Numbered from the stretch's first letter, positions 28,153-36,944 are shown. The stretch: DNA of 64,000 bases from Jatrophihabitans telluris (GCF_023516435.1 NZ_CP097332.1:1302001-1366000); one strand, 5' to 3'. Notes: a model not told the origin generated them from the sequence alone. Made by a program: numbers and translations.

Positions 28153-28629
28153 CTACGCCGCGTCCAAGCCGAGATCGCGACGCAGCTTGGCGACATGCCC
28201 GGTCGCCTTCACCGCGTACTGAGCGAGTTCGATCTTGCCGGCCGCGTCGATGACGAACGTCGAACGGATTACTCCGACGACCGTCTTGCCGTAGAGCTTC
28301 TTCTCGCCGTAGGCGCCGTAGGCGGTGAGCACCGACTTGTCGCTGTCGGACAACAGCGGAAAGTTCAGGCCCTCCTTGTCGCGGAACTTCGCGAGCTTGG
28401 CCGGCGCATCGGGCGAGATGCCCAGGACGGCGAAGCCTTCGGCGGCCAGCCGGTCGAGGCTGTCGCGGAAGTCGCAGGCCTGTGTGGTGCACCCGGGCGT
28501 CGACGCAGCCGGGTAGAAGTAGAGGATGACCCGCCGCCCGCGGAAATCGGACAGGCTGACCGACTCGCCACCGGCGTCGGGCAGGGTGAACACGGGGGCT
28601 TCGTCGCCGGGCGCAAGTCGTGAGGTCAT
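28153..28629 (-). CDS. bcp: Peroxiredoxin Q / bacterioferritin comigratory protein
   Basis: A 158-residue thiol peroxidase that reduces peroxides. The peroxidatic Cys47 lies in STPGCTTQAC, and the resolving Cys52 is five residues later, the BCP arrangement. FYPAASTPGC and RSTFVIDAAGKI are family features. TAGCGT lies 7 bp before the ATG at 28629, so the message is probably leaderless. It is divergent from the DUF3618 gene. Confidence 0.95.
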   Translation of the reverse strand: MTSRLAPGDEAPVFTLPDAGGESVSLSDFRGRRVILYFYPAASTPGCTTQACDFRDSLDRLAAEGFAVLGISPDAPAKLAKFRDKEGLNFPLLSDSDKSVLTAYGAYGEKKLYGKTVVGVIRSTFVIDAAGKIELAQYAVKATGHVAKLRRDLGLDAA

Positions 28630-28636
28630 GACGGTC

Positions 28637-28642
28637 ACGCTA
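28637..28642 (-). promoter_or_regulatory. Putative -10 element of bcp (TAGCGT)
   Basis: On the minus strand TAGCGT, 7 bp, then the bcp ATG. Confidence 0.45.
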
Positions 28643-28715
28643 TCGCGGACGATCCGTCCCGCTAGGCTGTGGCCCAAGTTGTTCGTCCTAACCCCCTTCG
28701 GATCTGGAGTGTGCT

Positions 28716-28952
28716 GTGGCCGCCGAGCGAGACACCAAGGTGATCCGTGCCGAGATCGAGCAGGCCCGAGACCAGCTCGCCGCCTCGGTCGACCAGCTCG
28801 CGACCCGGCTGGCACCGTCCCGGCTGGCCGAGGAGGCCAAGGCATCGGCCAAGCAGAAGCTGACCTCGCCCGTCGGCCTGGCCATCGCCGGCGGGGCCGC
28901 CGTCCTGCTGACGCTGCTCGTCGTGCGCAATCTCCGGCGCAGCCGAGGCTGA
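28716..28952 (+). CDS. DUF3618 small membrane protein
   Basis: 78 residues. The helical N-terminal segment RDTKVIRAEIEQARDQLAASVDQLATRLAP is the DUF3618 pattern. One transmembrane helix follows (PVGLAIAGGAAVLLTLLVVRNL), with a basic tail RRSRG. The function is unknown. The family is commonly found beside bcp in actinobacteria, as here. Start is GTG 28716, with GGAG 6 bp upstream. Confidence 0.85.
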   Translation: MAAERDTKVIRAEIEQARDQLAASVDQLATRLAPSRLAEEAKASAKQKLTSPVGLAIAGGAAVLLTLLVVRNLRRSRG

Positions 28953-29022
28953 CCGGCGCTACCGCCGGGTAGGCGCGGGCGGTCACCGCGACCTGCGGCA
29001 GGCGTTATCCTTGAAGCGGTTA

Positions 29023-29042
29023 CAGGGCCGTACCCGGCCCTG
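29023..29042. terminator. Short hairpin between the DUF3618 gene and edd
   Basis: CAGGGCC and GGCCCTG pair around a 6-bp loop, 70 bp after the DUF3618 stop and 100 bp before edd. There is no U tract, so it could also be an mRNA leader structure. Confidence 0.4.
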
Positions 29043-29141
29043 CTTACCGGTTACGTCGGCATCGCACCGCATGAGCCGAATCGCCCGGACGCCGCCCGCT
29101 GGAGTGTGGCTTCTCCTCGCACAGACTCAACGGGAATCCGC

Positions 29142-31217
29142 ATGACTGAAAACCATTCGAACCACTCGTCCAACCCACTTTCACTGCATCAGATCTCACT
29201 CGGTGATCCAGCCGCGAGCGCCGCGACCTTGGTGCCCATGCCGCCCCGCGACGATGCGGGCCGCTATGTCGTGCATCCGGTGGTTGCCGCGGTGACGGAT
29301 CGGATCGCGCGGCGTTCGGCCCCCGCAAGGGCCGCCTACCTGCAGATGCTGGACGCGGAGGCGACCGCCGAGCATCCGCGGCGCTCAGCCCTCGGTTGTG
29401 CCAACCAGGTACACGGTTTCGCCGCCTGCGGACCGGAACTCAAGCTCACGCTGCGGGGTCGCACCCAGGCTCAGCTCGGTATCGTCACGGCCTACAACGA
29501 CATGCTGTCGGCTCATCAGCCGTTCCAGACCTATCCCGACATCATCAAAGCGGCCGCTCGCGAGGTGCACGGTGTCGCGCAGGTCGCTGGTGGCGTGCCG
29601 GCCATGTGCGACGGAATCACCCAGGGTTACCCGGGGATGGAACTCAGCCTGTTCAGCCGGGACGTGGTGGCCATGGCCACCGCTGTCGGTCTGTCGCACG
29701 ACGTCTTCGACGGCACCGTGATGCTCGGTGTATGCGACAAGATCGTGCCCGGCCTGATCATCGGCGCTCTGCAGTTCGGGCATCTGCCGGCGGCGCTGAT
29801 CCCGGCCGGGCCCATGTCCACCGGCTTGTCGAACAACGAGAAGAAGCGAGTCCGCAACCTCTACGCCGAGGGCAAGGTTGACCGGGAAGAGCTGATCGAC
29901 GCCGAATCGGCGAGTTACCACAGTGCGGGCACGTGCACCTTCTACGGAACGGCCAACTCCAACCAGATGGTCGTCGAGGTGATGGGAATGCACCTGCCGG
30001 GAACCGCCTTCGTGCCCCCCGACAGCGAGCTACGCCCCGCGTTGACCGCGGCGATCACCCAGCGCGTCCTGCAGATCACCTCGCTCGGCGACCAGTGGAC
30101 TCCCTTCGGCCGGCTGGTCGACGAAAAGGCGATCGTCAATGCCGTGGTGGGTCTGCTCGCCACGGGTGGCTCGACGAACCACACGATGCACCTGGTGGCG
30201 ATCGCCGCCGCGGCGGGGATCATCCTTACCTGGTCGGACATCGACGAGTTGTCCAAGACCGTGCCGCTGTTGACGCGGATGTACCCGAACGGCTCGGCCG
30301 ACGTGAACCAGTTCCACGCGGCGGGCGGTACCCCGTTCCTGATCGGAACACTGTTGGATGCCGGGCTCGTACACGAGGACGTCCTGACCCTGGCCGGTCC
30401 GGGCCTGTCGCGGTATCGCTACGAACCGGTGCTCGATGACGACGCGCGGATCCAGTGGCGCCGCAGTGCGGAGCGCTCCGGCGATGAGACGGTGCTCCGC
30501 TCCTCGGACAACCCGTTCGACCACGAAGGCGGTATCCGCGTTCTCGACGGGACTCTCGGCCGCGCCGTCATCAAGGTGTCCTCGCTCGAGGAGAAGGACC
30601 GCATCGTGCAGGCGCCCGCGCGGGTGTTCTCCGACCAGGCCTCGTTCACCCGCGCCTTCGAAGCCGGTGAGCTCGATCGGGACGTCATCGTCGTCGTTCG
30701 CTTCCAGGGTCCGAAGGCCAACGGCATGCCGGAGTTGCACAAGCTCATCCCGGCCATGTCGGTCCTCATCCAACGTGGTCATCATGTCGCGCTGGTCACG
30801 GACGGCCGGATGAGCGGTGCTTCCGGTGTGGTCCCGGCCGCCATCCACATCACGCCCGAGGCCGCCGACGGGGGACCGCTGTCCCGGGTCCTGGACGGTG
30901 ACCTGATCAGGGTGGACTCCCACGCCGGCACCATCGACGTGCTGGTGGAAACGGCCGAGCTGCTCGACCGTCCCGCAGCTGTGCCCGGCCCGGCCCCGGT
31001 CACGTTGGGACGACGGCTCTTCGAGTCCTTCCGCGCCCAGGTTGGCACGGCCGACACCGGAGCGTCCGTCTTCGACCTGACCAGGGTCGATCCCGATCTC
31101 GATCTCGATCTCGATCCCGATTCCGATCCCGATTTCGAGCGGGCCCTGGATCGCGCCACGCGGGCGGCGTCGGACCGCGCTGTCGAGGTCGCCGACGCAG
31201 CCCTGGAGGCTTCATGA
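29142..31217 (+). CDS. edd: 6-phosphogluconate dehydratase
   Basis: A 691-residue Fe-S dehydratase of the Entner-Doudoroff pathway that converts 6-phosphogluconate to KDPG. Motifs are IVTAYNDMLSAHQPF, GGVPAMCDGITQG, VMLGVCDKIVPGL, SAGTCTFYGTANSNQ, GGSTNHTMHL, and LVTDGRMSGASG, with the three cluster cysteines in them. The protein is some 60-80 residues longer than usual. The extra C-terminal segment holds DLDLDLDPDSDPD, encoded by GATCTC/GATCCC hexamer repeats near 31095-31135. The start ATG at 29142 has a weak GGGAA site. It overlaps eda by ATGA. Confidence 0.94.
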   Translation: MTENHSNHSSNPLSLHQISLGDPAASAATLVPMPPRDDAGRYVVHPVVAAVTDRIARRSAPARAAYLQMLDAEATAEHPRRSALGCANQVHGFAACGPELKLTLRGRTQAQLGIVTAYNDMLSAHQPFQTYPDIIKAAAREVHGVAQVAGGVPAMCDGITQGYPGMELSLFSRDVVAMATAVGLSHDVFDGTVMLGVCDKIVPGLIIGALQFGHLPAALIPAGPMSTGLSNNEKKRVRNLYAEGKVDREELIDAESASYHSAGTCTFYGTANSNQMVVEVMGMHLPGTAFVPPDSELRPALTAAITQRVLQITSLGDQWTPFGRLVDEKAIVNAVVGLLATGGSTNHTMHLVAIAAAAGIILTWSDIDELSKTVPLLTRMYPNGSADVNQFHAAGGTPFLIGTLLDAGLVHEDVLTLAGPGLSRYRYEPVLDDDARIQWRRSAERSGDETVLRSSDNPFDHEGGIRVLDGTLGRAVIKVSSLEEKDRIVQAPARVFSDQASFTRAFEAGELDRDVIVVVRFQGPKANGMPELHKLIPAMSVLIQRGHHVALVTDGRMSGASGVVPAAIHITPEAADGGPLSRVLDGDLIRVDSHAGTIDVLVETAELLDRPAAVPGPAPVTLGRRLFESFRAQVGTADTGASVFDLTRVDPDLDLDLDPDSDPDFERALDRATRAASDRAVEVADAALEAS

Positions 31218-31855
31218 GCACCGTGACGGAACGCGTCGCGTCGGTGTCACCGCTGGACCTGGCACCCGTCATCCCAGTGGTGGTCATCTCCGATCCGGAC
31301 AAGGCGGTGCCGCTCGCGCGAGCTCTGCTTGCCGGTGGCGTCCGCGTCATCGAACTGACCATGCGCACGCCCGCCGCTCTCGAATCCGCCCGGCTGATCG
31401 CGGCCGAAGTACCGGAAATGGTCCTCGGGGTCGGCACCGTGATCAGCACCGAGCAGGCCGAGCAGGCCGTCGGCGCTGGTGCCCGTTTCCTGGTCAGCCC
31501 CGGCGCAACCGAGCGACTGCTGGACGGCCTGATCGGAACCGGGGTCCCGTTCCTGGCGGGAACCGCCTCGGCGACCGACGTCGTGAGGTTGCTGGAACGC
31601 GGCATCACCGAGGCCAAGCTGTTTCCGGCCGAGGTGGTGGGCGGTATCGCAATGCTCAAGGCGTTGCACGGACCGTTCGCTCAGGTGCGCTTCTGCCCGA
31701 CCGGTGGCATCAGCCCGGCCACCGCGCCCAGCTATCTCGCGCTGCCGAACGTCGGCTGCGTCGGTGGCAGCTGGATCGCTCCGCCCGCGCTGCAGGAGGC
31801 CGGCGACTGGGCCGGGATCACCGCGCTGGCCAGGGCCACAACGAGTCTGGTGTGA
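31214..31855 (+). CDS. eda: 2-keto-3-deoxy-6-phosphogluconate (KDPG) aldolase
   Basis: A 213-residue class I aldolase that splits KDPG into pyruvate and glyceraldehyde-3-phosphate. The Schiff-base lysine is Lys135 in EAKLFPAEV, and the general base Glu47 lies in VIELTMRT. FLVSPG and RFCPTGGI are also present. Coupled to edd by a 4-bp overlap, it completes a two-gene Entner-Doudoroff operon. Confidence 0.95.
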   Translation: MSTVTERVASVSPLDLAPVIPVVVISDPDKAVPLARALLAGGVRVIELTMRTPAALESARLIAAEVPEMVLGVGTVISTEQAEQAVGAGARFLVSPGATERLLDGLIGTGVPFLAGTASATDVVRLLERGITEAKLFPAEVVGGIAMLKALHGPFAQVRFCPTGGISPATAPSYLALPNVGCVGGSWIAPPALQEAGDWAGITALARATTSLV

Positions 31856-31876
31856 CCGCCGGGCCGGCGGGGAAGG

Positions 31877-32521
31877 TCAGCGGGACAGGAGCCGGTTGCG
31901 GGCCGCCGCCAGCGCCTGGCGCTCAGCGCGGGCGGTGATGAGCCGAAGTCGCTCGCTCTGCAAGACCGGGCGGTCGAAGAGCACCACGAACTCAAGGCGT
32001 CCGTCGGATCGAGCGCTCTGCCGGCCGTAGAGCACCTTGCCGTTGAGCTCGAACTCGTCCTCATCGACGACCAGCGTCAGGGTCACTTCTGTTTCGGGTT
32101 CGGCGAGGTCGGCGAAGCGGGTGCTGATCGTGCAGCGCAGGCCGGCCTCGCTCAGGTCGACCAGATCGCCGATGGCGATGTCGAAGCTGGTGGAGTGGCG
32201 CCGGCGCAGTGACACGGTGCCCTCGATGACCGCCCGGGCGTACTTGCGTCGCTGTTCGTTCCACGGTTCGCCGGCGATCTCGGCCAGCCAGCCCCGGTCC
32301 TCCCAGACAGGTACGTCGATGACGGTGGTGGGCAGGCAGATGATGCCGCCCTCTTCCGGCCAGGTCACCAGAACGCGCTCCCGCAAGCCGAACGTGCGGT
32401 CTTGGTCGTCCTCGAGTTCGAAGGCGACGTGTCCGGGGCTGGTGCCGACGACCCGGCCGCGATGTGATTCGCCAGCTTGGCTGCGCAACACCACGATGCT
32501 GCCGCGAGGAGGGATGTTCAT
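31877..32521 (-). CDS. PilZ-domain cyclic-di-GMP receptor (YcgR-like architecture)
   Basis: A 214-residue protein. The N-terminal beta-barrel-like domain (PPRGSIVVLRSQAGESHRGRVVG) resembles the flagellar-brake PilZN domain. The C-terminal PilZ domain has NEQRRKYARAVIEG, supplying the RxxxR motif, and DLVDLSEAGL, supplying D/NxSxxG, the cyclic-di-GMP binding set. Its start overlaps the zur stop by 4 bp, so c-di-GMP signalling is here coupled to the zinc regulator. Whether this has biological meaning is open. Confidence 0.87.
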   Translation of the reverse strand: MNIPPRGSIVVLRSQAGESHRGRVVGTSPGHVAFELEDDQDRTFGLRERVLVTWPEEGGIICLPTTVIDVPVWEDRGWLAEIAGEPWNEQRRKYARAVIEGTVSLRRRHSTSFDIAIGDLVDLSEAGLRCTISTRFADLAEPETEVTLTLVVDEDEFELNGKVLYGRQSARSDGRLEFVVLFDRPVLQSERLRLITARAERQALAAARNRLLSR

Positions 32522-32994
32522 GGTCGTCCGTCTCGTTCCTCGCTGGGATGTCCTGCGCAATCGGCACAAACGCCGAGCAGTTCGACGGTGTGGTCTACGT
32601 CGATGAATCCGTGTTCCTCGGCTACCGACGCGGCCCAGCGTTCGACGCCGCGGCCTTCGATCTCCACCGTCCGGCCGCAGTCGCGGCAGACGAGGTGATG
32701 ATGGTGGCTGCGCGCGCTCTGGCCGCAGAGCCGGTAGAGCGCCTCACCGTCGGGGGTCTGCAAGGTGTCGGCGGCGCCATCGGAGGCCAGCGTTTGCAGG
32801 TGTCGATAGACGGTGGACAGGCCGACGTCCTCGCCCCGCGCGCGCAGTTCGGAAAAGACTGCCTGGGCGCTGCGGAAGTCGTCGCGGGCACCGAGCTGCT
32901 CGAGCACGAGGCCACCCTGGCGGGTGGCGCGCTGCCGCTTGCTTCCCAACGTTCTTCCCAACGTTGCCGACACCGACAACCCCTTTCCGTCCAC
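32518..32994 (-). CDS. zur: Fur-family zinc uptake regulator Zur
   Basis: A 158-residue regulator. The N-terminal winged helix includes SAQAVFSELRARGEDVGLSTVYRHLQTLASDG. The C-terminal dimer/metal domain has SHHHHLVCRDCG and a final CADC, the two CxxC pairs of a structural zinc site. The association with znuABC identifies it as Zur rather than Fur. A 15-bp Zur-type palindrome stands 19 bp before the GTG start at 32994, indicating self-regulation. It is transcribed together with the PilZ gene. Confidence 0.9.
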   Translation of the reverse strand: MDGKGLSVSATLGRTLGSKRQRATRQGGLVLEQLGARDDFRSAQAVFSELRARGEDVGLSTVYRHLQTLASDGAADTLQTPDGEALYRLCGQSARSHHHHLVCRDCGRTVEIEGRGVERWAASVAEEHGFIDVDHTVELLGVCADCAGHPSEERDGRP

Positions 32995-33012
32995 CTCAGA
33001 GCTGGATCGAGG

Positions 33013-33027
33013 TGATAATCGTTTTCA
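33013..33027 (-). promoter_or_regulatory. Zur box upstream of zur (TGATAATCGTTTTCA)
   Basis: It matches the idealised actinobacterial Zur palindrome TGAAAATGATTTTCA at 12 of 15 positions. It is placed between the znuB end and the zur start. Confidence 0.75.
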
Positions 33028-33210
33028 CGATACCTGGCCGGTGCGCTGCGATCCCAGCGTTCTCATCCTGGGCCGGGACAGGCCTGTGCCAGCCCGGTAC
33101 CTTTCCGATCGGCAGGACGGACGGGGCCGTTAGTCGTTGGCCGGACGAGAGCACCCGGCTTCGCCGAACCGACTAGACCGGACGAAACCCGACATCTGCT
33201 CTTGAACCGG

Positions 33211-34125
33211 CTAGGCCGCCCGCGGGCGCCGGATCCAGCCGCGACGCTCCCGAACCGCACCGATGGCCCGACACAGGACGTAGAAGCTGAACGAGATCGT
33301 CGTGATGTAAGGGCTGATGGGCAGGGTGCTGCCGAGGGCCAGCAGGATGCCACCGACCACGGACACGAACGCGAACAGCACGCTCAGCACGGTGGTGAGC
33401 CAGGGTGTGGCGGTGACCCGCATGGCCGCAGCCGCCGGCGTCACGACGATGCTCAGAACCAGCAGCGCGCCGACGATCTGCACCGACATGGCCACGGTCA
33501 GGCCGAGCACGATCATGAACACCGGAGCGAGCAGGCGCACCGGTACCCCGCGTGCGGCTGCCACCTCGGGATCGACGCTCGCGAACGTCAACGGTCGCCA
33601 CAACAGCAGCAGCGCGGCGATCACGACGATCGAGATCCCGATCAACCAGGACAGCTGCGGGGAGTCGATGGCCACGATCTGGCCGGTCAGCAACCCGAAC
33701 TTGTTGGCTCCGCGGCCCTTGTACAGGGACAGGAAGAGGACGCCCAGCCCCAAGCCGAAGGGCATCAACACACCGATGACGGAGTTGCGGTCGCGCGCTC
33801 GGACGCCCAGCGCGCCGATGGCAAGGGCGGCCAGCATCGAGCCGGCCAGCGAGCCGACGACGACGTTGACACCCAACAACAAGGCGGCGGCCGCGCCCGC
33901 GAAAGACAGTTCGCTGATGCCGTGTACGGCAAAGGGCAGGTCCCGCCGCATCACGAAGACGCTGATGAGGCCGGCGACGACTCCGAGGATGGCGCCGGCG
34001 ATGACCGAGTTGCGGACCAGGCTGAGCACCTGGCCGTAGTCGGTGAAGTCGAAGATCTGGTGGAACGTTGACGGATCGGCGGCCCTGAGCACGGGGCCGG
34101 CCGCGGAGACCAGCAGCACGCTCAC
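33211..34125 (-). CDS. znuB: Zinc ABC transporter permease
   Basis: A 304-residue ABC-3 family permease with about eight hydrophobic segments. Family stretches are FVMRRDLPFAVHGISELSFAGAA, then SVDPEVAAARGVPVRLL and ALLVLSIVVTPAAAAMRVT. It forms the membrane channel with ZnuC and ZnuA. Start GTG 34125 overlaps the znuC stop (GTGA). The frame remains open far upstream, but homology supports this start. The 216 bp between its stop and zur contain the second Zur box. Confidence 0.93.
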   Translation of the reverse strand: MSVLLVSAAGPVLRAADPSTFHQIFDFTDYGQVLSLVRNSVIAGAILGVVAGLISVFVMRRDLPFAVHGISELSFAGAAAALLLGVNVVVGSLAGSMLAALAIGALGVRARDRNSVIGVLMPFGLGLGVLFLSLYKGRGANKFGLLTGQIVAIDSPQLSWLIGISIVVIAALLLLWRPLTFASVDPEVAAARGVPVRLLAPVFMIVLGLTVAMSVQIVGALLVLSIVVTPAAAAMRVTATPWLTTVLSVLFAFVSVVGGILLALGSTLPISPYITTISFSFYVLCRAIGAVRERRGWIRRPRAA

Positions 34126-34982
34126 GGCGCGGCCCGATGCGCGACGACGGGGTGCGGGGGTGCTTCGGTGGCGTGGTGATGCTCGTCCTCGGACAGGTCG
34201 GGCACGCCGGCGATGAGAATACGTCCGCCGACCCGGACGACTTCGATGGGCGAGCCGTAGAGGGCGCTCAGGCTTTCTGAGGTCATCACCTCGGCTACCG
34301 TCCCGATCCGGAACTGCCCGTCGGCCAGGTACAGGACGCGGTCGACGTAGGGCAGCACCGGGTTGATCTCGTGGGTCACGAAGAGCACCGCGGTGCCGCG
34401 TTCGGCCCGGCAGTGATCGATCAGGCTCACGACGGTGCGCTGGTGGGTGAGGTCGAGCGAGAGCAGGGGCTCGTCGCAGAGCAGCAGCCGAGGATCGGTC
34501 GAGAGCGCTTGTCCGATCCGGATCCGTTGCTGTTCGCCACCGGACAGCTGGTGCACCGGGACGTCGGCCAGGTGCAGCGCGCCGACCGAGGCCAGGATTC
34601 GCTCGATCCGCAGGCGCCGGGACCGGTTCGGCCACCCGATTCCCCAGGACGCACCGTCGATCCCGAGGCCGACCAGATCGCGGACCCGGATCGGACTGCT
34701 CGGTGCCAGCCGCCGTTCCTGGGGGACGTAACCGATGAGCCGCGACCCGCGGGCCGGCGGGCTGCCCGCGATCTCCAGGCGGCCGGACGTCAACGGGGTC
34801 AAGCCGAGGATCGCCTTCATCAGGCTGGACTTCCCCGATCCGTTCGCGCCGAGGATGGCGATGAATTCACCGGGACGGACGGTCAGATCAAGCTCGGACC
34901 ACAGCACCCGGTCGCCGAAGGCCAGGGTCCCCCCGTCGAGCTGCAGGACCGGTTCCTCGACGCCGGCGGATGGGTCGCTCAC
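34122..34982 (-). CDS. znuC: Zinc ABC transporter ATP-binding protein
   Basis: A 286-residue ATPase. Walker A is GANGSGKS at 45-52, the signature LSGGEQQRIRIGQAL, and Walker B LLLCDEPLLSLD. A tail with DEHHH may bind metal. It powers zinc import with ZnuB. The start GTG at 34982 overlaps the znuA stop by 4 bp. Confidence 0.94.
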   Translation of the reverse strand: MSDPSAGVEEPVLQLDGGTLAFGDRVLWSELDLTVRPGEFIAILGANGSGKSSLMKAILGLTPLTSGRLEIAGSPPARGSRLIGYVPQERRLAPSSPIRVRDLVGLGIDGASWGIGWPNRSRRLRIERILASVGALHLADVPVHQLSGGEQQRIRIGQALSTDPRLLLCDEPLLSLDLTHQRTVVSLIDHCRAERGTAVLFVTHEINPVLPYVDRVLYLADGQFRIGTVAEVMTSESLSALYGSPIEVVRVGGRILIAGVPDLSEDEHHHATEAPPHPVVAHRAAP

Positions 34983-35935
34983 GACGTCGCCGACAGTGCG
35001 CTGGACAGCGCGTCGAGGTTCGCGCTCATCCAGCTGAGATAACTCTGTCCATCGGGCAGAGTCTCGGTGACGGGCACGACCGGGATGTTATTCGCCTTGG
35101 CTGCGGCGATCACTCGTTCGGTGGCGGCGCCGGTCGTCTGGGCGTTGTAGACCAGTGCGCTCACCTGCTTCTGGTTGAACAGCGCCAACGTCTGCAACAG
35201 GACGCGGGGGGCGACGTCGTTCTCCTCCTCGACAGCATGGCTGAAGGCGTCCGGCGTCCTGTTGACCAACCCACACGCCTGCAGGAGATACAGCGGTACC
35301 GGCTCGGTGATCGCGATGCCGTGGCCCCCGCGCTGACGTTTGATCGAGCTTTCGCGCCCGATCAGGGTCCCGATGCTGGCGGTGAAGGTCTGGGCGTTGG
35401 CGCGGAAGGTGGCCGCGTGCTGTGGATCGGCGCCGGCCAGTTCGTCGGCGAGCCGGCTGGCAACGGCCTCTACGGTGGGAAAGTCGTACCAGACGTGCTC
35501 GTTGACGGCGCTGCCGGCCGACTGCCGCCCCGACAGTGCGACCGCGTTGACAACGGTGGCCGAGGTCCCGGCCGAGCGTCGCATCGTCTCCATGAAGTCG
35601 TCGTAGCCGCCGCCGTTCTCGATGATGACGTCGGCGTTGGACATGGCCACCTGGTTGCGCACGTTGGCCTCGTAACTGTGCGGGTCCGCGCTCGGGCTGG
35701 TGATCAGCGACGTCACGCTGACGCGGTTGCCGCCGATCTGGCCCGCGATGTCACCCCAGACATCGGTGGCCGCCACGACGCGCACCTTCCCGGCGTTCGT
35801 GCTCGCCGACGAACTCGAGGAGCAGCCGCTGGCGAGCAGGACGACGCATACGACCAGCGCGATGACGCCGGACGGACCGAAGGGGCCGAAGGGGCCGAAG
35901 GGGCCGGCACGGCGGGGGAGGCGGTCGGTGTCCAC
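34979..35935 (-). CDS. znuA: Zinc-binding lipoprotein of the ZnuA/TroA family
   Basis: A 318-residue substrate-binding lipoprotein. The lipobox LASGC follows a hydrophobic segment. The n-region is unusual: PFGPFGPFGP, encoded by tandem 9-bp repeats (GGGGCCGAA) at about 35878-35907. The mature domain has the family residues SADPHSYEA, NGGGYDDF, EHVWYDFPTVEAVA, and GHGIAITEPVPLYLLQACGL. It delivers zinc (manganese cannot be excluded by sequence) to ZnuBC. It is the first gene of znuA-znuC-znuB, 34 bp downstream of a strong Zur box. Confidence 0.9.
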   Translation of the reverse strand: MDTDRLPRRAGPFGPFGPFGPSGVIALVVCVVLLASGCSSSSSASTNAGKVRVVAATDVWGDIAGQIGGNRVSVTSLITSPSADPHSYEANVRNQVAMSNADVIIENGGGYDDFMETMRRSAGTSATVVNAVALSGRQSAGSAVNEHVWYDFPTVEAVASRLADELAGADPQHAATFRANAQTFTASIGTLIGRESSIKRQRGGHGIAITEPVPLYLLQACGLVNRTPDAFSHAVEEENDVAPRVLLQTLALFNQKQVSALVYNAQTTGAATERVIAAAKANNIPVVPVTETLPDGQSYLSWMSANLDALSSALSATS

Positions 35936-35951
35936 AACAGGCCTCCCACAA

Positions 35952-35990
35952 CGCTAATGACATTCGTTCTGACAATGATGTTCATTAGCG
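35952..35990 (-). promoter_or_regulatory. Zur operator of the znuACB operon with an outer inverted repeat
   Basis: The inner box TGACAATGATGTTCA (35970-35984) matches the ideal Zur palindrome at 13 of 15 positions. It is nested in a wider inverted repeat, CGCTAATGA at 35952-35960 and TCATTAGCG at 35982-35990. This suggests two overlapping Zur dimers or a second protein. It sits 17 bp upstream of the znuA GTG, in the core promoter. Confidence 0.8.
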
Positions 35991-36044
35991 ACTGTACCAG
36001 GCGAGCGGGCGTCGGTCGCGTACAGGCGACCGGGTCGACGAAAC

Positions 36045-36083
36045 GACTCAGGGCTCCTACCGAATCGGTAGGAGCCCTGAGTC
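36045..36083 (-). terminator. Perfect hairpin terminator after tRNA-Lys
   Basis: Two perfect 19-bp arms (36045-36063 and 36065-36083) meet over a one-base centre, ending 6 bp from the tRNA 3' end. On the tRNA strand it is followed by GTTTCG, a weak U run. Confidence 0.75.
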
Positions 36084-36089
36084 TGCTGG

Positions 36090-36162
<73 letters not shown>

Positions 36163-36296
36163 TTGTCCAGTTGTGCTGACCTGATGCGAATCCGGTTACG
36201 GAGCTGGTCCTCGGACCCTTTCGCATCAAGCGGCCCGCATCCCTGCGGGCCGAGGAGAAACTCTAGCAGACCGGGCAGGACGAGCCGAAATCAGCG

Positions 36297-36944
36297 TCAG
36301 CGTCTGGCGTGCCTCAACCGGTCGCCGGCGCGCTTGGCCTCGCGCTGGATCCGCGCGACATCGGAGTCGACGCTGATTCCGGCCAGCACCACCTTCCAGA
36401 ACTCGTCCAACCGGGTGTCCAGGTCGCGTCGCTCGGTCTGCAGCTGCGACACATGCTGGACGCCGAAGAAGCCGCTGACGATGGTGCGTGCGGTTGGACC
36501 CGGAGTGACGCCCTGGCGCAACAGACCCTGGCGGCGCGCCTGCGCCAGCAGATCGTGGACGGCCCTCGTCCAGGTCACGAACGGCGTCGGCAGCTCGGCG
36601 TCGATGCTCTCGCCCTCGGTCGACAAGCGGACTCCGGCCCGGACGATGGGGTCCTCGCGGAACTGGCGCCCGACCTCATGCGTCAGGGCGACGATCGCGA
36701 TGAGCGGGTCCGGCGCGGCCGTTTCCAGGCGAGCGATCAAATCGGGCCAGTGGGAGGTCTGCTCCTCGACGATGGCAACGGCGAGCGCCTCCTTGCTGGG
36801 GAAGTGGAAGTACAACGCGCCCTTGGTCACCCCCGCCGCCTCGATGATCTCGACCATTCCGGCCGCGGCATAGCCACGGCGCGAAAAGACCTCGGATGCG
36901 GCTTGCAACACTCGATGGCGCGTCTGTTCGGCTCGCAGTTGCAT
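36297..36944 (-). CDS. TetR-family regulator of the gamma-butyrolactone receptor (ArpA/ScbR) type
   Basis: A 215-residue protein. The N-terminal DNA-binding domain reads TRHRVLQAASEVFSRRGYAAAGMVEIIEAAGVTKGALYFHFPSKEALAVAIVEEQ, close to ScbR/ArpA autoregulator receptors of Streptomyces. Length also fits. Such proteins repress antibiotic and signalling genes until they bind a gamma-butyrolactone. No AfsA-type synthase gene is found in this window, so it may be an orphan or pseudo-receptor. The ATG at 36944 is preferred over the much longer open frame. It is transcribed away from tRNA-His. Confidence 0.85.
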   Translation of the reverse strand: MQLRAEQTRHRVLQAASEVFSRRGYAAAGMVEIIEAAGVTKGALYFHFPSKEALAVAIVEEQTSHWPDLIARLETAAPDPLIAIVALTHEVGRQFREDPIVRAGVRLSTEGESIDAELPTPFVTWTRAVHDLLAQARRQGLLRQGVTPGPTARTIVSGFFGVQHVSQLQTERRDLDTRLDEFWKVVLAGISVDSDVARIQREAKRAGDRLRHARR

